Shown one piece after another: positions 35,676 to 46,900 of a stretch of 64,000 nt of DNA (positions are counted from its first letter, which is position 1; each line of letters starts with the position of its first letter). The DNA comes from Dipteris shenzhenensis (lineage: Eukaryota > Polypodiophyta > Polypodiopsida > Gleicheniales): assembly GCA_047967505.1 (NCBI GenBank), contig CM106539.1. The stretch is one strand, 5' to 3'. Position numbers and translations under genes: made by a program. Below the pieces are notes generated by a model, which saw only the letters and a program-made list of their open reading frames with translations, searched no databases and was not told where the DNA came from.

Positions 35676-36292
35676 TATGGCTATGCTTGTTAAGAGTTTT
35701 GTACTTGTCTACTAAACCTCTTTGGACTTGTCTAATGAAATTCTCTGGCTGTAATCTATACATGATTTCATTTTTCGTGATAATAATAGTCCTGAACCCT
35801 TGCACCGGCCTCCAAAATGTCATCCGTTCAGATCCGATTGCAACCGCTCACTACTATGCCCATCAATTCCATGTTGTCAAGACATTGATCAAACATGACT
35901 TCTTCTTCATGACAGAGTTCCAAAATAGAGGAATCCAACATGACCACATATTGCTCTAGATTGAACAAGCACTAACCTATGGGTTGTCCACCAATGAAGA
36001 GATAGAATATTTCTTTTCTCAATACATCACAAAGGACATGTCTCAACTTCAGCTCACTCACAAGGAGTTGCAAACTCACAACCACAAGAAGACATGCAAG
36101 AGAAGGGAAAGTTTTGGCTTCCCAAGACCACCGATGCATGCAACTAAAATCCTCCTTCCCCTAGACCATTGCATAGACCCTAAGTCTTGCAAGGACATCT
36201 TCAAACATTTCTATCACAACAACCAACATTGCTATTAGATTTTCCCATACTCTTTGAGCAACTTGGCCTGATACAGAAGCAGTACCTCCTAG

Positions 36293-36585
36293 CCTTGCAT
36301 GGCAACATCTCACAACCACCACTCACAATGTTCTTGAGGAAACATCCTAAAGACATGTACACAAACAACTTCAATGCAACTTTGTCAAGGCATTGAGGAG
36401 CGTTGCATAGCAGCATCTCACAACCAACAATGTTCTTGAGGAAACATCCTAAAGATAGTACATCTTGGCCTTGCATAGCATCTCACAACCGCCGACAATG
36501 TTCTTGAGGAGACATCCTAAAGACATGCACACAAACAACTTCAATGCAACTTTGTTTAGGCATTGGGGAGCCTTGCCAGCAGCAT
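36293..36585. repeat. degenerate tandem repeat, three units
   Basis: Units of about 70-115 bp share catctcacaacc, caatgttcttgagga and acatcctaaaga; the middle unit is shorter. Confidence 0.8.
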
Positions 36586-36589
36586 CTCC

Positions 36590-36765
36590 CACACTTTTCA
36601 TTGCACACAAACCACTAACATGAACTTATCAAATGATCCAACTCTTTGGTTTGCACGATCTTTGCACACAAACCACTAACATGACCTTATCAAATGATGC
36701 CACCCTTTGCATTGCACACAAGGCACAGACATGACCAAATGATCTGACTCTTTGGTTTGAACTTT
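36590..36765. repeat. degenerate tandem repeat, about 60 bp units
   Basis: Three units share ttgcacacaaaccactaaca, tgac-ttatcaaatgat and ctctttggtttg. Confidence 0.8.
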
Positions 36766-37280
36766 TTTAATTATAATAGGCAAGAGGTTGGAGTATAGTG
36801 AATCAAGAGACTTATTGGTAGATCCCATCACAAGAATGAATGTATTACAAGTTCAACGTCTTCCATACAATTGGGATTGTGTGTAAGACCCATAAGTTCT
36901 TTATTGCATAAGTTTATGCCGTTTCCTATCAACAATCAAATTATTGCATATGAAACAAAGGATCTAGTTTAAAGAGAAACGTTATTAAAAATAGGACAAA
37001 TTGGTTGGGTGCCTCCTTGGTTGGAAATAAATGATGTTGTGCTATCACGCATTGATGGCAGAAGTATGGATATCATCGTAGTGAAATCCTACATGTTGTG
37101 GTAAGACAAGTAAATTATGAAAGCAAGCAAATCAAGTTGGCATGGTTGAGACATGATTGGACACACAAGAACAAATGGAAGGTTGATAGAAAAGAAAATG
37201 GTTGGAGGGATTGGAATTGTTCCAGCACAATTGTATCAGGTTAGGTGGCTACTAGTAACAAAAGAGTAACACTATCTAAT
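36766..37280. other. unassigned sequence
   Basis: No gene or repeat recognised. Confidence 0.5.
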
Positions 37281-37282
37281 GG

Positions 37283-37447
37283 AGAATCCTTCTATCTTCC
37301 AATGTTTGGCAATCATGAATAGTATCATGATATATATTTGATACCTTTGCATTTTACTATCTATTGGAGAATCCTTATATCTTCCAATGGTCTACCAACA
37401 ATCATGATCAGTATCATGATATTGTTTGCTACTTTTACATTTTACTT
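37283..37447. repeat. tandem duplication of about 85 bp
   Basis: Two units share ttggagaatccttatatctt-type text, ccaatg, caatcatga and agtatcatgatat. Confidence 0.75.
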
Positions 37448-37719
37448 GAGGACAAGTAAATCTAATTCTTCTTCTTTATTCATCACCTGTGATGCATTTT
37501 ACTTAATTTGTTTCAAAATATTCTCCATTTGACAAATATTCTTTTTGACAATATATCTCTGTCTTTATTTTGTCAACGTTTGCTTGGGTGTCACCAATCG
37601 TGGAACTATTTTTAGGGCCATTTTGGGGCCACGATGCGACGCGTTCTTGGGTGAGATTTTGAATTTTCTGTAGAGCCGCGCTCTCGCCAAATTTTTTTCG
37701 ATGTCATGATGCTACACTG

Positions 37720-38245
37720 GCTTAATAATGAGACGCAATCTATTTATTCTAAACACTGCATAGCTCGACACACAGCAACTCTGAACTACATCGTGCATCT
37801 CTGCACTCCTTCACACAGTGCAGTCTAGCCTGACCACCTATAAACACGCAGCCTCTTGCTGTAGCTTTGCCACATGTCACTAGGTAGCGTGCCCATGGAG
37901 ATCATGAAAATTCAAAGTTGGCTTGGAGAGACTACCACGCTGGTTCTTGGCGTAATAATGAGAGGCAATCTATCATTCTATACAATGCTGTCGTAGTGCG
38001 GTCTTTTTTAAAAAGCATGACCACCTGTCATCGCGTAGCCTTTTGCTGCAGCTTTGCCACTTGTCATTGCACATCGCACCCATGCAAATCATAGAACACA
38101 ATTTTGCGTAATAATGAGATCCAATTTATCATTCTGAACATCACCGCAATGTAGTCTCTGACCTGATGACCTGTCATCTCCCAGAATTCAAGGTTGGCTT
38201 GGAGTGACCATCGTGCTGGTTCTTGGAGTTAGGGCTCCATTACCT
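37720..38245. repeat. degenerate tandem repeat of about 200 bp units
   Basis: Recurrent blocks gtaataatgaga-caat-tatcattct, gcagctttgccac-tgtcat and gctggttcttgg in the same order, two to three times. Confidence 0.7.
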
Positions 38246-38269
38246 ATTTTTATGTATTACAAGAGGAGA

Positions 38270-38726
38270 TCTATGATGATCACTACGCTGGCAAACGGAA
38301 GGAGATCTATAAAGCCACCGTGCTGGTTCTTGGAGATATATATTTGTGTACCAAGGAAAATGTATTTCCTTCATCACTTTTAGATTACAAGTTGGATAAG
38401 GTTCTATAAGAATCACCATGGATAAGACTCCATCAATGAGCACCCTATGCAACAAGGATAAGCCCTCTACACAAGAAGCACCACCATCATGTCAGTTGGG
38501 ATAAGACTCCATCAAAAAGCACCATATGAAATAGTTGGAAAACAATTGCCAGCCAACACCACTAGGGTGAAGTCTCAATCTTTGAGCACCATCAGTTTTT
38601 GTTTACAATTTGGATAATACTTCTATAAGAAGCATTGGATAAGACTCTATCAATGAGCCCCAATGAGAGCTACAACAAACATGGATAAGTCTTCAATACA
38701 AAGCACCATCAAAATTAATAAGCCTC
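38270..38726. repeat. degenerate repeat with core ggataagactccatcaat
   Basis: At least seven variants of ggataag-ct-cat-aa-agcacc follow one another at irregular spacing. No coding potential. Confidence 0.75.
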
Positions 38727-38729
38727 TTT

Positions 38730-39880
38730 AGCAAATATTACAACCAATTCAAAAATAAAGACATGCAAAAAGTCATATACTAACATCAAGATTTGATGAT
38801 ATGCACATTCCAACTCACTAGCAAAATCCACTACGCCTACCAATGTTATTACCTTAGGAGATTGGAAGACAAAGAGAAGAAAGTGCAAGGATACTGGTCC
38901 CATGCCGATTCCCATCCTACCACATGCCAATAGTTAAAGATAGTACTAGGATGGGTTAGGTGGGAGACAACACATGGCATTATCTTCTGTGTTCAAGAGG
39001 AGGGACAAGGGTAGATGTCATCATTCCCCTTTGCAATCCCTGAAAAAGAGGATCCCATTCCAATTCCTAAAGACAAGGTTGAGGATGGGAGGAAAAGTGG
39101 CTAATCCCATTTGTACCCATCCGATGACAATTAAATTCCCAATCTAGTCTCATACATGTGTTAGGACCTTATTATTGGCACATATAAACACCCAACATTA
39201 AAGGAAAAAACCCATACAAGCCATATCCTCACACATTAGTGCCTATACAAAGCCCCTACACATACCGCACATACCCACCCACTGCAACCCTCAATGATTA
39301 ACTAGCCTTGATACTAAAGTAGGTCGCACACTAAAGTAGGTAGCATCGATCAAAGAAATGCTATCAACAATAAGCCATAGCATAAGAATCTCAGCAAGAA
39401 GACCATGTAGAACCAAGATAGTCATCCCAACAAAGACTAATCCAACTATTAGAAACAAAACCGACAACCAATTAACTCATGACTACAAGCACAACTCCTT
39501 ACATCCAGAAAGCAACAAAACCATTTGAAAACAGCCTTGGATGTCCAAGGCTAAGCCAAAGTAAACTTTTCCTCAACTTAGCACACTCCTCCACTTGCTA
39601 CTATAGGTGATTAAACACACTTCAAGAGCCACACATCCATACAAGAAAGACAGACATCATCAAGGCAAGAACTCATCAATGAGTCCTTTGCACTAATTAG
39701 AACACTTAAATCTTGGAGCAAACTTTTCAGCAATTTCATAAGTCGATAGTCACACTTGTCATTAGCCTATTGTCAGATATCAGACTATTTTGCACTTCCT
39801 AGATGGCCAAAATACTAGCTACTCATAGGTACAACCACCACCTTGCCAATGTCAATGTTAACCCTTGAAGATGTCTCACA
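38730..39880. other. unassigned sequence
   Basis: No recognisable gene or repeat. LINE-derived sequence begins on the right. Confidence 0.45.
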
Positions 39881-40270
39881 AACACACCCCTACCTTTTGA
39901 CTTTACCAAGAATGCCCCCCATTTCCCTGGACACTCTGATAGCTCTCTCTAGATGCTTCCACACCATTCTAGAAAACTGGCATTTCTAAAAGAGATGTCT
40001 AAGGGCTTCAATAGCACTTGAGAACAAAAAACACACTAGATTGACCTAGAACCACATCATTAGACTACCCCATACTGGAGTTGCGTGATTCTTTCCATAA
40101 CAAGGAACTGTGCCTTCACAATGATGCAATCCTTTAATAGTTTTTGCAACCTATTCTTCCACCAAGTTTCACCCCTCCTTACATTCCATTTGTAATTCAA
40201 AGATGGTAAGAGTAACCTTCTAGAGACCAAATACCTATATGAGCAGCGACTTTCCTTAGCACCACCCACT
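39880..40270 (-). pseudogene. LINE ORF2 C-terminal zinc-binding region (zf-RVT type), decayed
   Basis: The minus strand reads VCFLFSSAIEALRHLF, a TAG, then KCQFSRMVWKHLERAI, which matches the pattern C-x2-C-type, HLF, C, VW of the zinc-binding region that follows reverse transcriptase in plant LINEs, with the second Cys already lost. Upstream frame GGAKESRCSYRYLVSRRLL (40060-40269) is probably the preceding segment. With 41640-42230 it could be one LINE. Confidence 0.6.
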
Positions 40271-41640
40271 AGTTGATCCTTTAACTTAGAGAAGAAACAT
40301 AGTTTGTAGGCCAGCTCTACAAGACAGATTAGAGAACACTCGTTGGTAGATTAATTTCAATAGCAGTCAGCTTAAATTGGACTCAAAGTGACTCTAGTGA
40401 TTTCCAATTCGTCACTACAACTGCTCCCATTTAGCAATGGAAAAAGGGGAGAGACACTCAAGAGAGATAACCTAAGGTGACCTTCATTACCAATAGAGTG
40501 AGACTCTACTTAAATGCAACTCAAAATACCACAAACACAAGAGAGAAGAAGAGGCTTCATAAATACAAGAGAGAGCGAGAGCTCCAAGACTACTCATAGA
40601 AAGAGAATGAACTAGAGAGATATGGACTCAAGAGTCTATATAAGATGATATCTACGAGAGGGAGAGAGTGGGCTCATGGAAGAGGCTTGAGGAAACTAGA
40701 GCTACAACAGCATGAGGCTCAATGGTGGAAGAGATGTTGAACAAGGGAGAGGAGGGCTCCTTTTATAGAGATTTTGTCATCCTCCTTGGACCTTCACCCA
40801 TTTAGAATTGCTACCTATAGATTCCTTTCCCCATCAATCACATAAGCTGTATGTCACCATCCATGTCCTTTTTGGCTACTCTTGACATGTGTCCCATCAA
40901 AAGATGCTCATGAGTCTTAAAATATTGAGAGAGTCAAGGGTCTTCCCACATGGATCCCATAGGGACCCTCTCTTTTCCATATGTCCACATCCTCCTTATT
41001 CCACATTGGAATTCTAAAAGGATTCCTCGACTCCACACTCTTCTACACTCCTCCACATGCCTTCCACATGCTTGGCATGTGATCTCTCTTACATTATTGG
41101 AACACATGGACATTACTCACCTCTTTATATGAATCTCTTCCTATTTTCTAAAAACCCCATTATATCCCATACACAAATAACTCTCACCCCATACCAAGGT
41201 ATTGATATAGACATGGTAGTTACAATGATCCATTCCACTCATCCTCTCAATCTCATACAATATCTTAGAAAATGGAAATAAGTGAGAGCCACTAGGTTAT
41301 TACTTGATACTGACACTCTTATCAAACATAGAGAAAAGTAACACCATTGCCAAATAAAAGATATCAATTTTTGGCGTCACAATACCAAGAGCAAATTTTA
41401 TTCATACCACAATAGGTTGCGTCATGAGCCCATCTATTGGCCTTTAGACCTAATTATTAACCTTTGCACCCAAGCTGTTGTGCACTCAAACATTCTTGGC
41501 AACCACTTTCACAGTAGGGCTACACTTTTCAACTAGATATCTGGAATAACCAATCCACCCTAAGTCTTAGAGGCAATACCTCCCTTGAAAGATAGTGCAT
41601 CTTTTTTCCCCTCCTTCCTCCCCAAAGAAACCTCTAAATA
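40270..41640. other. unassigned, possibly interior of the LINE relic
   Basis: Lies between two LINE blocks of the same orientation but reads as coding only in scraps. The part 40470-40760 is rich in gagaga-type short runs. Confidence 0.35.
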
Positions 41641-42230
41641 TCTTCTCAATCCCAGTGAGTTTTTAAAAATACAAAGCATACGTAATGTAGGTCATGGTTA
41701 CTACCAAAACATGTTAGATAATCGAAACTTGAGCATTCTATCCCAGACACATTCCCCGCACCCATGCAGTTTCTCCTTATCTTATCAAAGAACCAACAAA
41801 ACCGTTGCTTTAACATGTGTTTCAGGTCCAATGGAGCTTCAACATGTGTTCAAAGCCCGATGGAGAAGAGTATCTAACTATTGTACCTCTTCAATCCCTT
41901 TGACTTGCAATCCCACTACCCAACCGTGAGCCATACCCAAATCAGCCCACATAGCAAAGGACTTGCCCAAACTACACATTGACCTTGAAGCCTCACAAAA
42001 ATCTCTCAAGATCTCAAACAATTTCACTACCTTTTCTTCACCTTCTTCAAAACCTACCATAGTATCATTTGCAAACAACTGAGAGCACAATTGTTCTCTA
42101 GAAGGAAGACTCAACCCCTTCATAGCACCTTCAACCACTTCTTCCTTTATCACGCTTATCCGAAACTGTGCATAAAGCAAACACTAAGGGAGCCAACGAA
42201 CATCCTCGGCATATAGAATGGCTTATTATA
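41640..42230 (-). pseudogene. LINE reverse transcriptase fragment
   Basis: The minus strand reads CRGCSLAPLVFAL (the RQGCPLSP block), then after a frameshift VVEGAMKGLSLPSREQLCSQ and LFANDTMVGFEEGE, then FEILRDFCEASRS. These are the finger and palm blocks of LINE reverse transcriptase. The catalytic FADD motif has become FAND (AAT at 42067-42069), which would inactivate it. Further downstream the frame is broken by stops. Confidence 0.8.
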
Positions 42231-42708
42231 GGTAATTGAAGGCACTCCAATAAAAACTCACCACAAATGAGCAAACCCCATATATTTTGACATTTTTGGA
42301 AGCCTCGTGATTTCTTATTTTTGTTACAACGTCTTCAAGCTTGTTTCCCTAGTGCTTGCTTTGGCTAGCAATTCTCACTATTCAACTTTCATCCAATCAA
42401 ACAAGGATATGATCTTCTTTGTACTGTGCTTGTTACTGAGCGCTATGGACTCTTTAGAAAGATTGCAACCATCAAGTCTTTGGTGATCCCTCTCTTACTA
42501 AATATCAGTTCTCTGAGCATCTCTAAGGCAATCATTTTATGATTTTCTACATGGGCAAGATCTGGATTATCTTGCCTTTTTAGTATATAATGATGTATTC
42601 TATGCTTTTAACTGATTGTCCCTTTCTTTGGGACTGTTTCTTGTAATATAATGACAAATGGATTTCACAAAAACAAGTGTGTGTGTGTGTTCACTAAAAA
42701 AGAAAGTG

Positions 42709-42755
<47 letters not shown>

Positions 42756-43915
42756 AGTGAGAAGGCATTTGCTTACCCAAGTTTTCCTCCAAAGTTGTGT
42801 ACTTCTACCTTTCAAGGGCCGACTTCAATGTAAGAGGGGAGGGTTGGGAGCACATCTCTTCTCCCTTTGAAGATCTTTTTTGCACCCACACCTCATGTAG
42901 TGTAAATTAGTCATATCTCCTCTGACTAATCCACTAATGCCCATGTATGAGATTCTATATAGCCATACTCGGTGCTTGAGCATATTCAACAAGTGTGCGA
43001 CAAACAAGGAACCTTCTTGTTGCTGTGTTCAAGTGTACGAGTTCAATCTTAGTCCATGTATGGTATTGAACATAGCCGGTGCATATATCACATTTCACCA
43101 TCATGCATGCAATGATAAAGCGTGAGTTGGGAGTCCCAACTGTGTTCAGTCATCATTTTGTTACAAAAAGGTTTTCAAACCACGCCACTTTTTAATACAA
43201 CTCCTGTTTGCACATGTGCATGCTAGTCTAGGCACACGAGCAAGGGGCAGAGAGGACATATGTTTGTTTGAAGTGACTAACATGATGCATTCAAGAGAAC
43301 GCAATCATTATGCTATCAATGAGATATTCCTGTTGCTAGAGATACTAGACGAGACGGAAAGAGAGCTTTGTGGTTCCCTTGTCTACAGTTCCCTTGAACT
43401 TGTCCCTGTAATGCTTGAAACTATCCGTACTCACCAGAAAATTTAAACAATTCCCTCTCCTCCTGAGAGCAAATGCCAAATGATAGGTCTTGACAGCAAG
43501 ACAATGGCTTACTAGGCTGAATAGATTGATACTCTTTTCAGGGAGAATGAAATGCACCTGTCTATCACAAGAGCCAATTACATGGAATGCCTCGGTCAAT
43601 TACAAAATATGTTTTCTGCAAGACGCTTAATCACAAATAGCAGCAGCCAACGTCATTTGACCCGTGCTCTTCCTTCAATTACCCTCTCGTACAGAGTCTA
43701 CAACTACAAATCATAAGGCTTCTTGTTTAAATAAGATTCCGAGCAGGCAGTATCTTCCAGAATCAGGTTATTGCTCTGCATTTTCTTTCAAAAGCTATTG
43801 CTTTGTATTTTACAGAAAACTCTTTACAATTCTAGTGTACAGCCATAGACCAGAACTTGCTCCCCTGGATGTGACCCCCAAGGTCTGATTGCAGCAGCTA
43901 GTAAAGGGCGAGACG
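42230..43915. other. intergenic, with one GT/GA microsatellite; contains the 3' end of sucrose-phosphate synthase
   Basis: A compound GT then GA tract lies at about 42678-42754. The part just below 43916 must hold the 3' untranslated region of the synthase gene; no unambiguous AATAAA signal was picked. Short open frames show no domain. Confidence 0.5.
42678..42754. repeat. compound (GT)n-(GA)n microsatellite
   Basis: GT run, then tcactaaaaaagaaa, then a longer GT run continuing into GA. A very similar GT / tcac-aaaaaaa / GT arrangement occurs at 62059-62115. Confidence 0.9.
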
Positions 43916-46900
43916 CTAATTAGCTTTGTAAAATGCATTTACAATCTCTTCTGAAGTTAACTGGTCGTTCGTAGAGACAATACGAGGATTTTCTGAAGGC
44001 ACTACATCTTCCCTCTGATAACTGCCACTGCTTCGAAGGAGATTCTCAGATCCTCCCTTTACACTGCCCTTCAAAATTACAGTCTTGTGCGCACCAGCAA
44101 GCAATCGTTCATAATCAGTGTCCCCAGTTCCTCCAACAAAGACCACCATATTTGCAACGTCAATCCCCCATCGCACAAACAAATACCTGCACATTTATGC
44201 CAACAAAGCAATCAAGAGTAGCAAAGATATACTCGCTTCAAACAAAATACTAGCCAGTCAATAAGTCATGATCCACAGTAGCAAATTTCTATACACTCCA
44301 AACCATCGTTCGTCAGCAAATGGACAGCTTCCACACAATCTCCAGAGTATCTTTCAAAAGATTGTAACTTACTCATACTTCCAAATTTGAATCAGGATTT
44401 GCAAATCTAACGACGCATTAATAAAATTTGTCATCCAGAAAGTGGAGACAATGAGCCATCAGAATCTCTAGTTAGAGCGATATTGCAGCAATACTGCGAA
44501 GCTATTTAATATTACATTCAGGATACATTTAGTAGGGCCATGATTGAAGCCGATGCGGCATAAAGCAAATTCACATTCCACAAAATTGCAACAGTCCAGG
44601 CCAGGGTAAATTAAAATAACGATGTTGTCACCTTAGAGCTTGTGATCGAGAAGCCAATAGAGGAATAACATGCAATTTTGAAGAGTTTTGGCAGTAGATC
44701 AGATGGCATCTCAATCCTTGAATCCTCAACCGTTTGCGAAATTCGTCCACCTTTAGACACTGAAAAATCATTGACACCATGTATGAGAAAACACGACCGC
44801 TACAAAGCATCTGTTTGGCCACTCTAATAAAATCTCTACTGCACAAAAAGACGAGAAAAAAACAAAAACATCTCATCCTGTCGCGCACTGCAAGGTTTAG
44901 AATGATAAAAAAGGTTGCACAGAGTCTAGACAGAAAACAAATGAGCGAGCTCATACAGCCAACAACAATGGGGTACAGATGTTATGAAGCCGTTACATCC
45001 AGCGCACAAAATTATTGTTCGTCTCATCCAATATAGCAGCAAAAAGGAAAAAGAACTATATAAGAGGGAAATGTTTCTAATAATAGGCCTAACATCTAAA
45101 AACGACAGCATGAGAAGTAAAAGATAGGTAAAATCCCACATTCTGTTATCTGAAGAGAGCTTTGAGCACCAAGAGAGGGTCTATCTGAACTGGAGGCCTA
45201 AACTTAATCCAAATGCCAAAGCGAACAACACACACACACACACAGGAAATTCGGGATTTCCATGCACATTAGGAGTAGAGCATAAAATCGATATACACAA
45301 ACCATGTCAATGTTGTTCACTTTGTAAGCAAGACAATGATGGTTATAAGGTGTCTCATCTTCAACAATGCCAAGATCATTTGCAATGCTCCACCGGGCTA
45401 TTGTCCTCCTCAAGCTATCTCTATCCCAACGATATGTAATATGTGCTTCATAATCTGTATCTGGCAACAATCGCAAATCACTTGAATTGCCGCTATCTTC
45501 TGCATTTGTGAGGCTTGGATAGTATAGCTCACTCCCACTACTGCAGATCAAGGCATCAAATTCACGAACATGAATTCCACCTGAATCCAAAATAGAGACT
45601 ATCTCCTCCAACTTCAAAGAAGTTGATATTATGAAGCCAGCACTACGGACAGCCGATATGGAACGCATCACATCAAGGATATTTCTTATTATCGGAACCA
45701 AACCTGGAACCTGGGCTTCTGTCACTTCATAGCAATCAACAGCTATAACAAAAAGCAGTTTCCTCCTCCTCACTGCAGGAGCTCGGAGTGAACTGCTGTT
45801 CTGGTAAACTTTCTGTAAGGATCCAAGCTTGCTGGCCTCTGAAGCATCAATTTGTGATTCTTGTTTATCCAGAGTTCCGTTCTCCTCATTTTGCCCTAAA
45901 CCATCAACATCAACGGAATCATCAAGAGAAACCCTATCCCCATCAAAGGAAACATTGAGGTCGTTGACGTCTCGCAGTGAGTCTTCTTGAGAATCTGAAT
46001 AGACATCTGAAGAATCATCATTTCGCCATTGTGGATGCCTCATCCTACATAGGGCAATCCTTGACAAATATGTCTTGCAGTGCTCAGGCCATGAGAAGAG
46101 GTAGATATTCTTTAGACCATTGCGCCTGCATTCTGTCCAGAGCAGTTTATCAACTACGAGTTTGAGTAAAGCATCAGCAATAGCCTTTTGATCATGCGGG
46201 TCCACCAGCAGTCCATTATTAAGGGCCTGTATCATCCTAAAGCCACTTAGTAAATTTATCAGCGTGCATCTAATTCAGGAGTACTACTTTTATACATATC
46301 TTCTTTCCCATACTCTCTATTCCTGCACTTTTAAAAATCAATTCTAAAAATAAGAAAACTAAGTATACTCTGTGAATGTCGACAGGGCCCCCATTTTTTG
46401 TTGCAACCATTGGTAAACCATTTGCTGCTGCCTGTAGTATTCAACAACCTGTCAGTGAGCATTCTTTGAAAAGTACACACAAAACCTGCAAGTAACAGGG
46501 AGGTTGTGTCGCAAATCAATCTTCAGACATTCCTGCTAGCATACAAGACTGTGATGGATTCATCATTTAACAATATGGTACCTCGATTAAGGTAAGCCCA
46601 AAGGGTTCCATCAAGGCTGGGTTGATGAAGACCCCCTGAAAACAAGCAAGAATTCGTCCTTAAATCATCTAAGACTTCATTTCTGAGTTGGGATCTTAAA
46701 ATGACTGCTCAAGCTTACGAGTGTTTAAGAAACCAACTTATATTCTGATCCTTGGCCTCTCTTTCAGAGCAGACCATGAAACCAGAGGACAAGATTGGAT
46801 CACAGACTAAGTATGCAAGAAAAGAAAGAAACAAAAGGTACGACTATTTACCCCCTCAACAGGAGAATGCCCACATGTATTTGGTCCAATTGCTTCAATT

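Noticed and set aside
35205-38726. CRISPR-like array
   Set aside because: Repeats are degenerate, irregularly spaced and in a plant nuclear context; no associated genes.
45204-45302. Open frame continuing past SPS exon 11
   Set aside because: It is intron read-through; the donor at 45301-45302 and the acceptor before 44759 restore the conserved protein.
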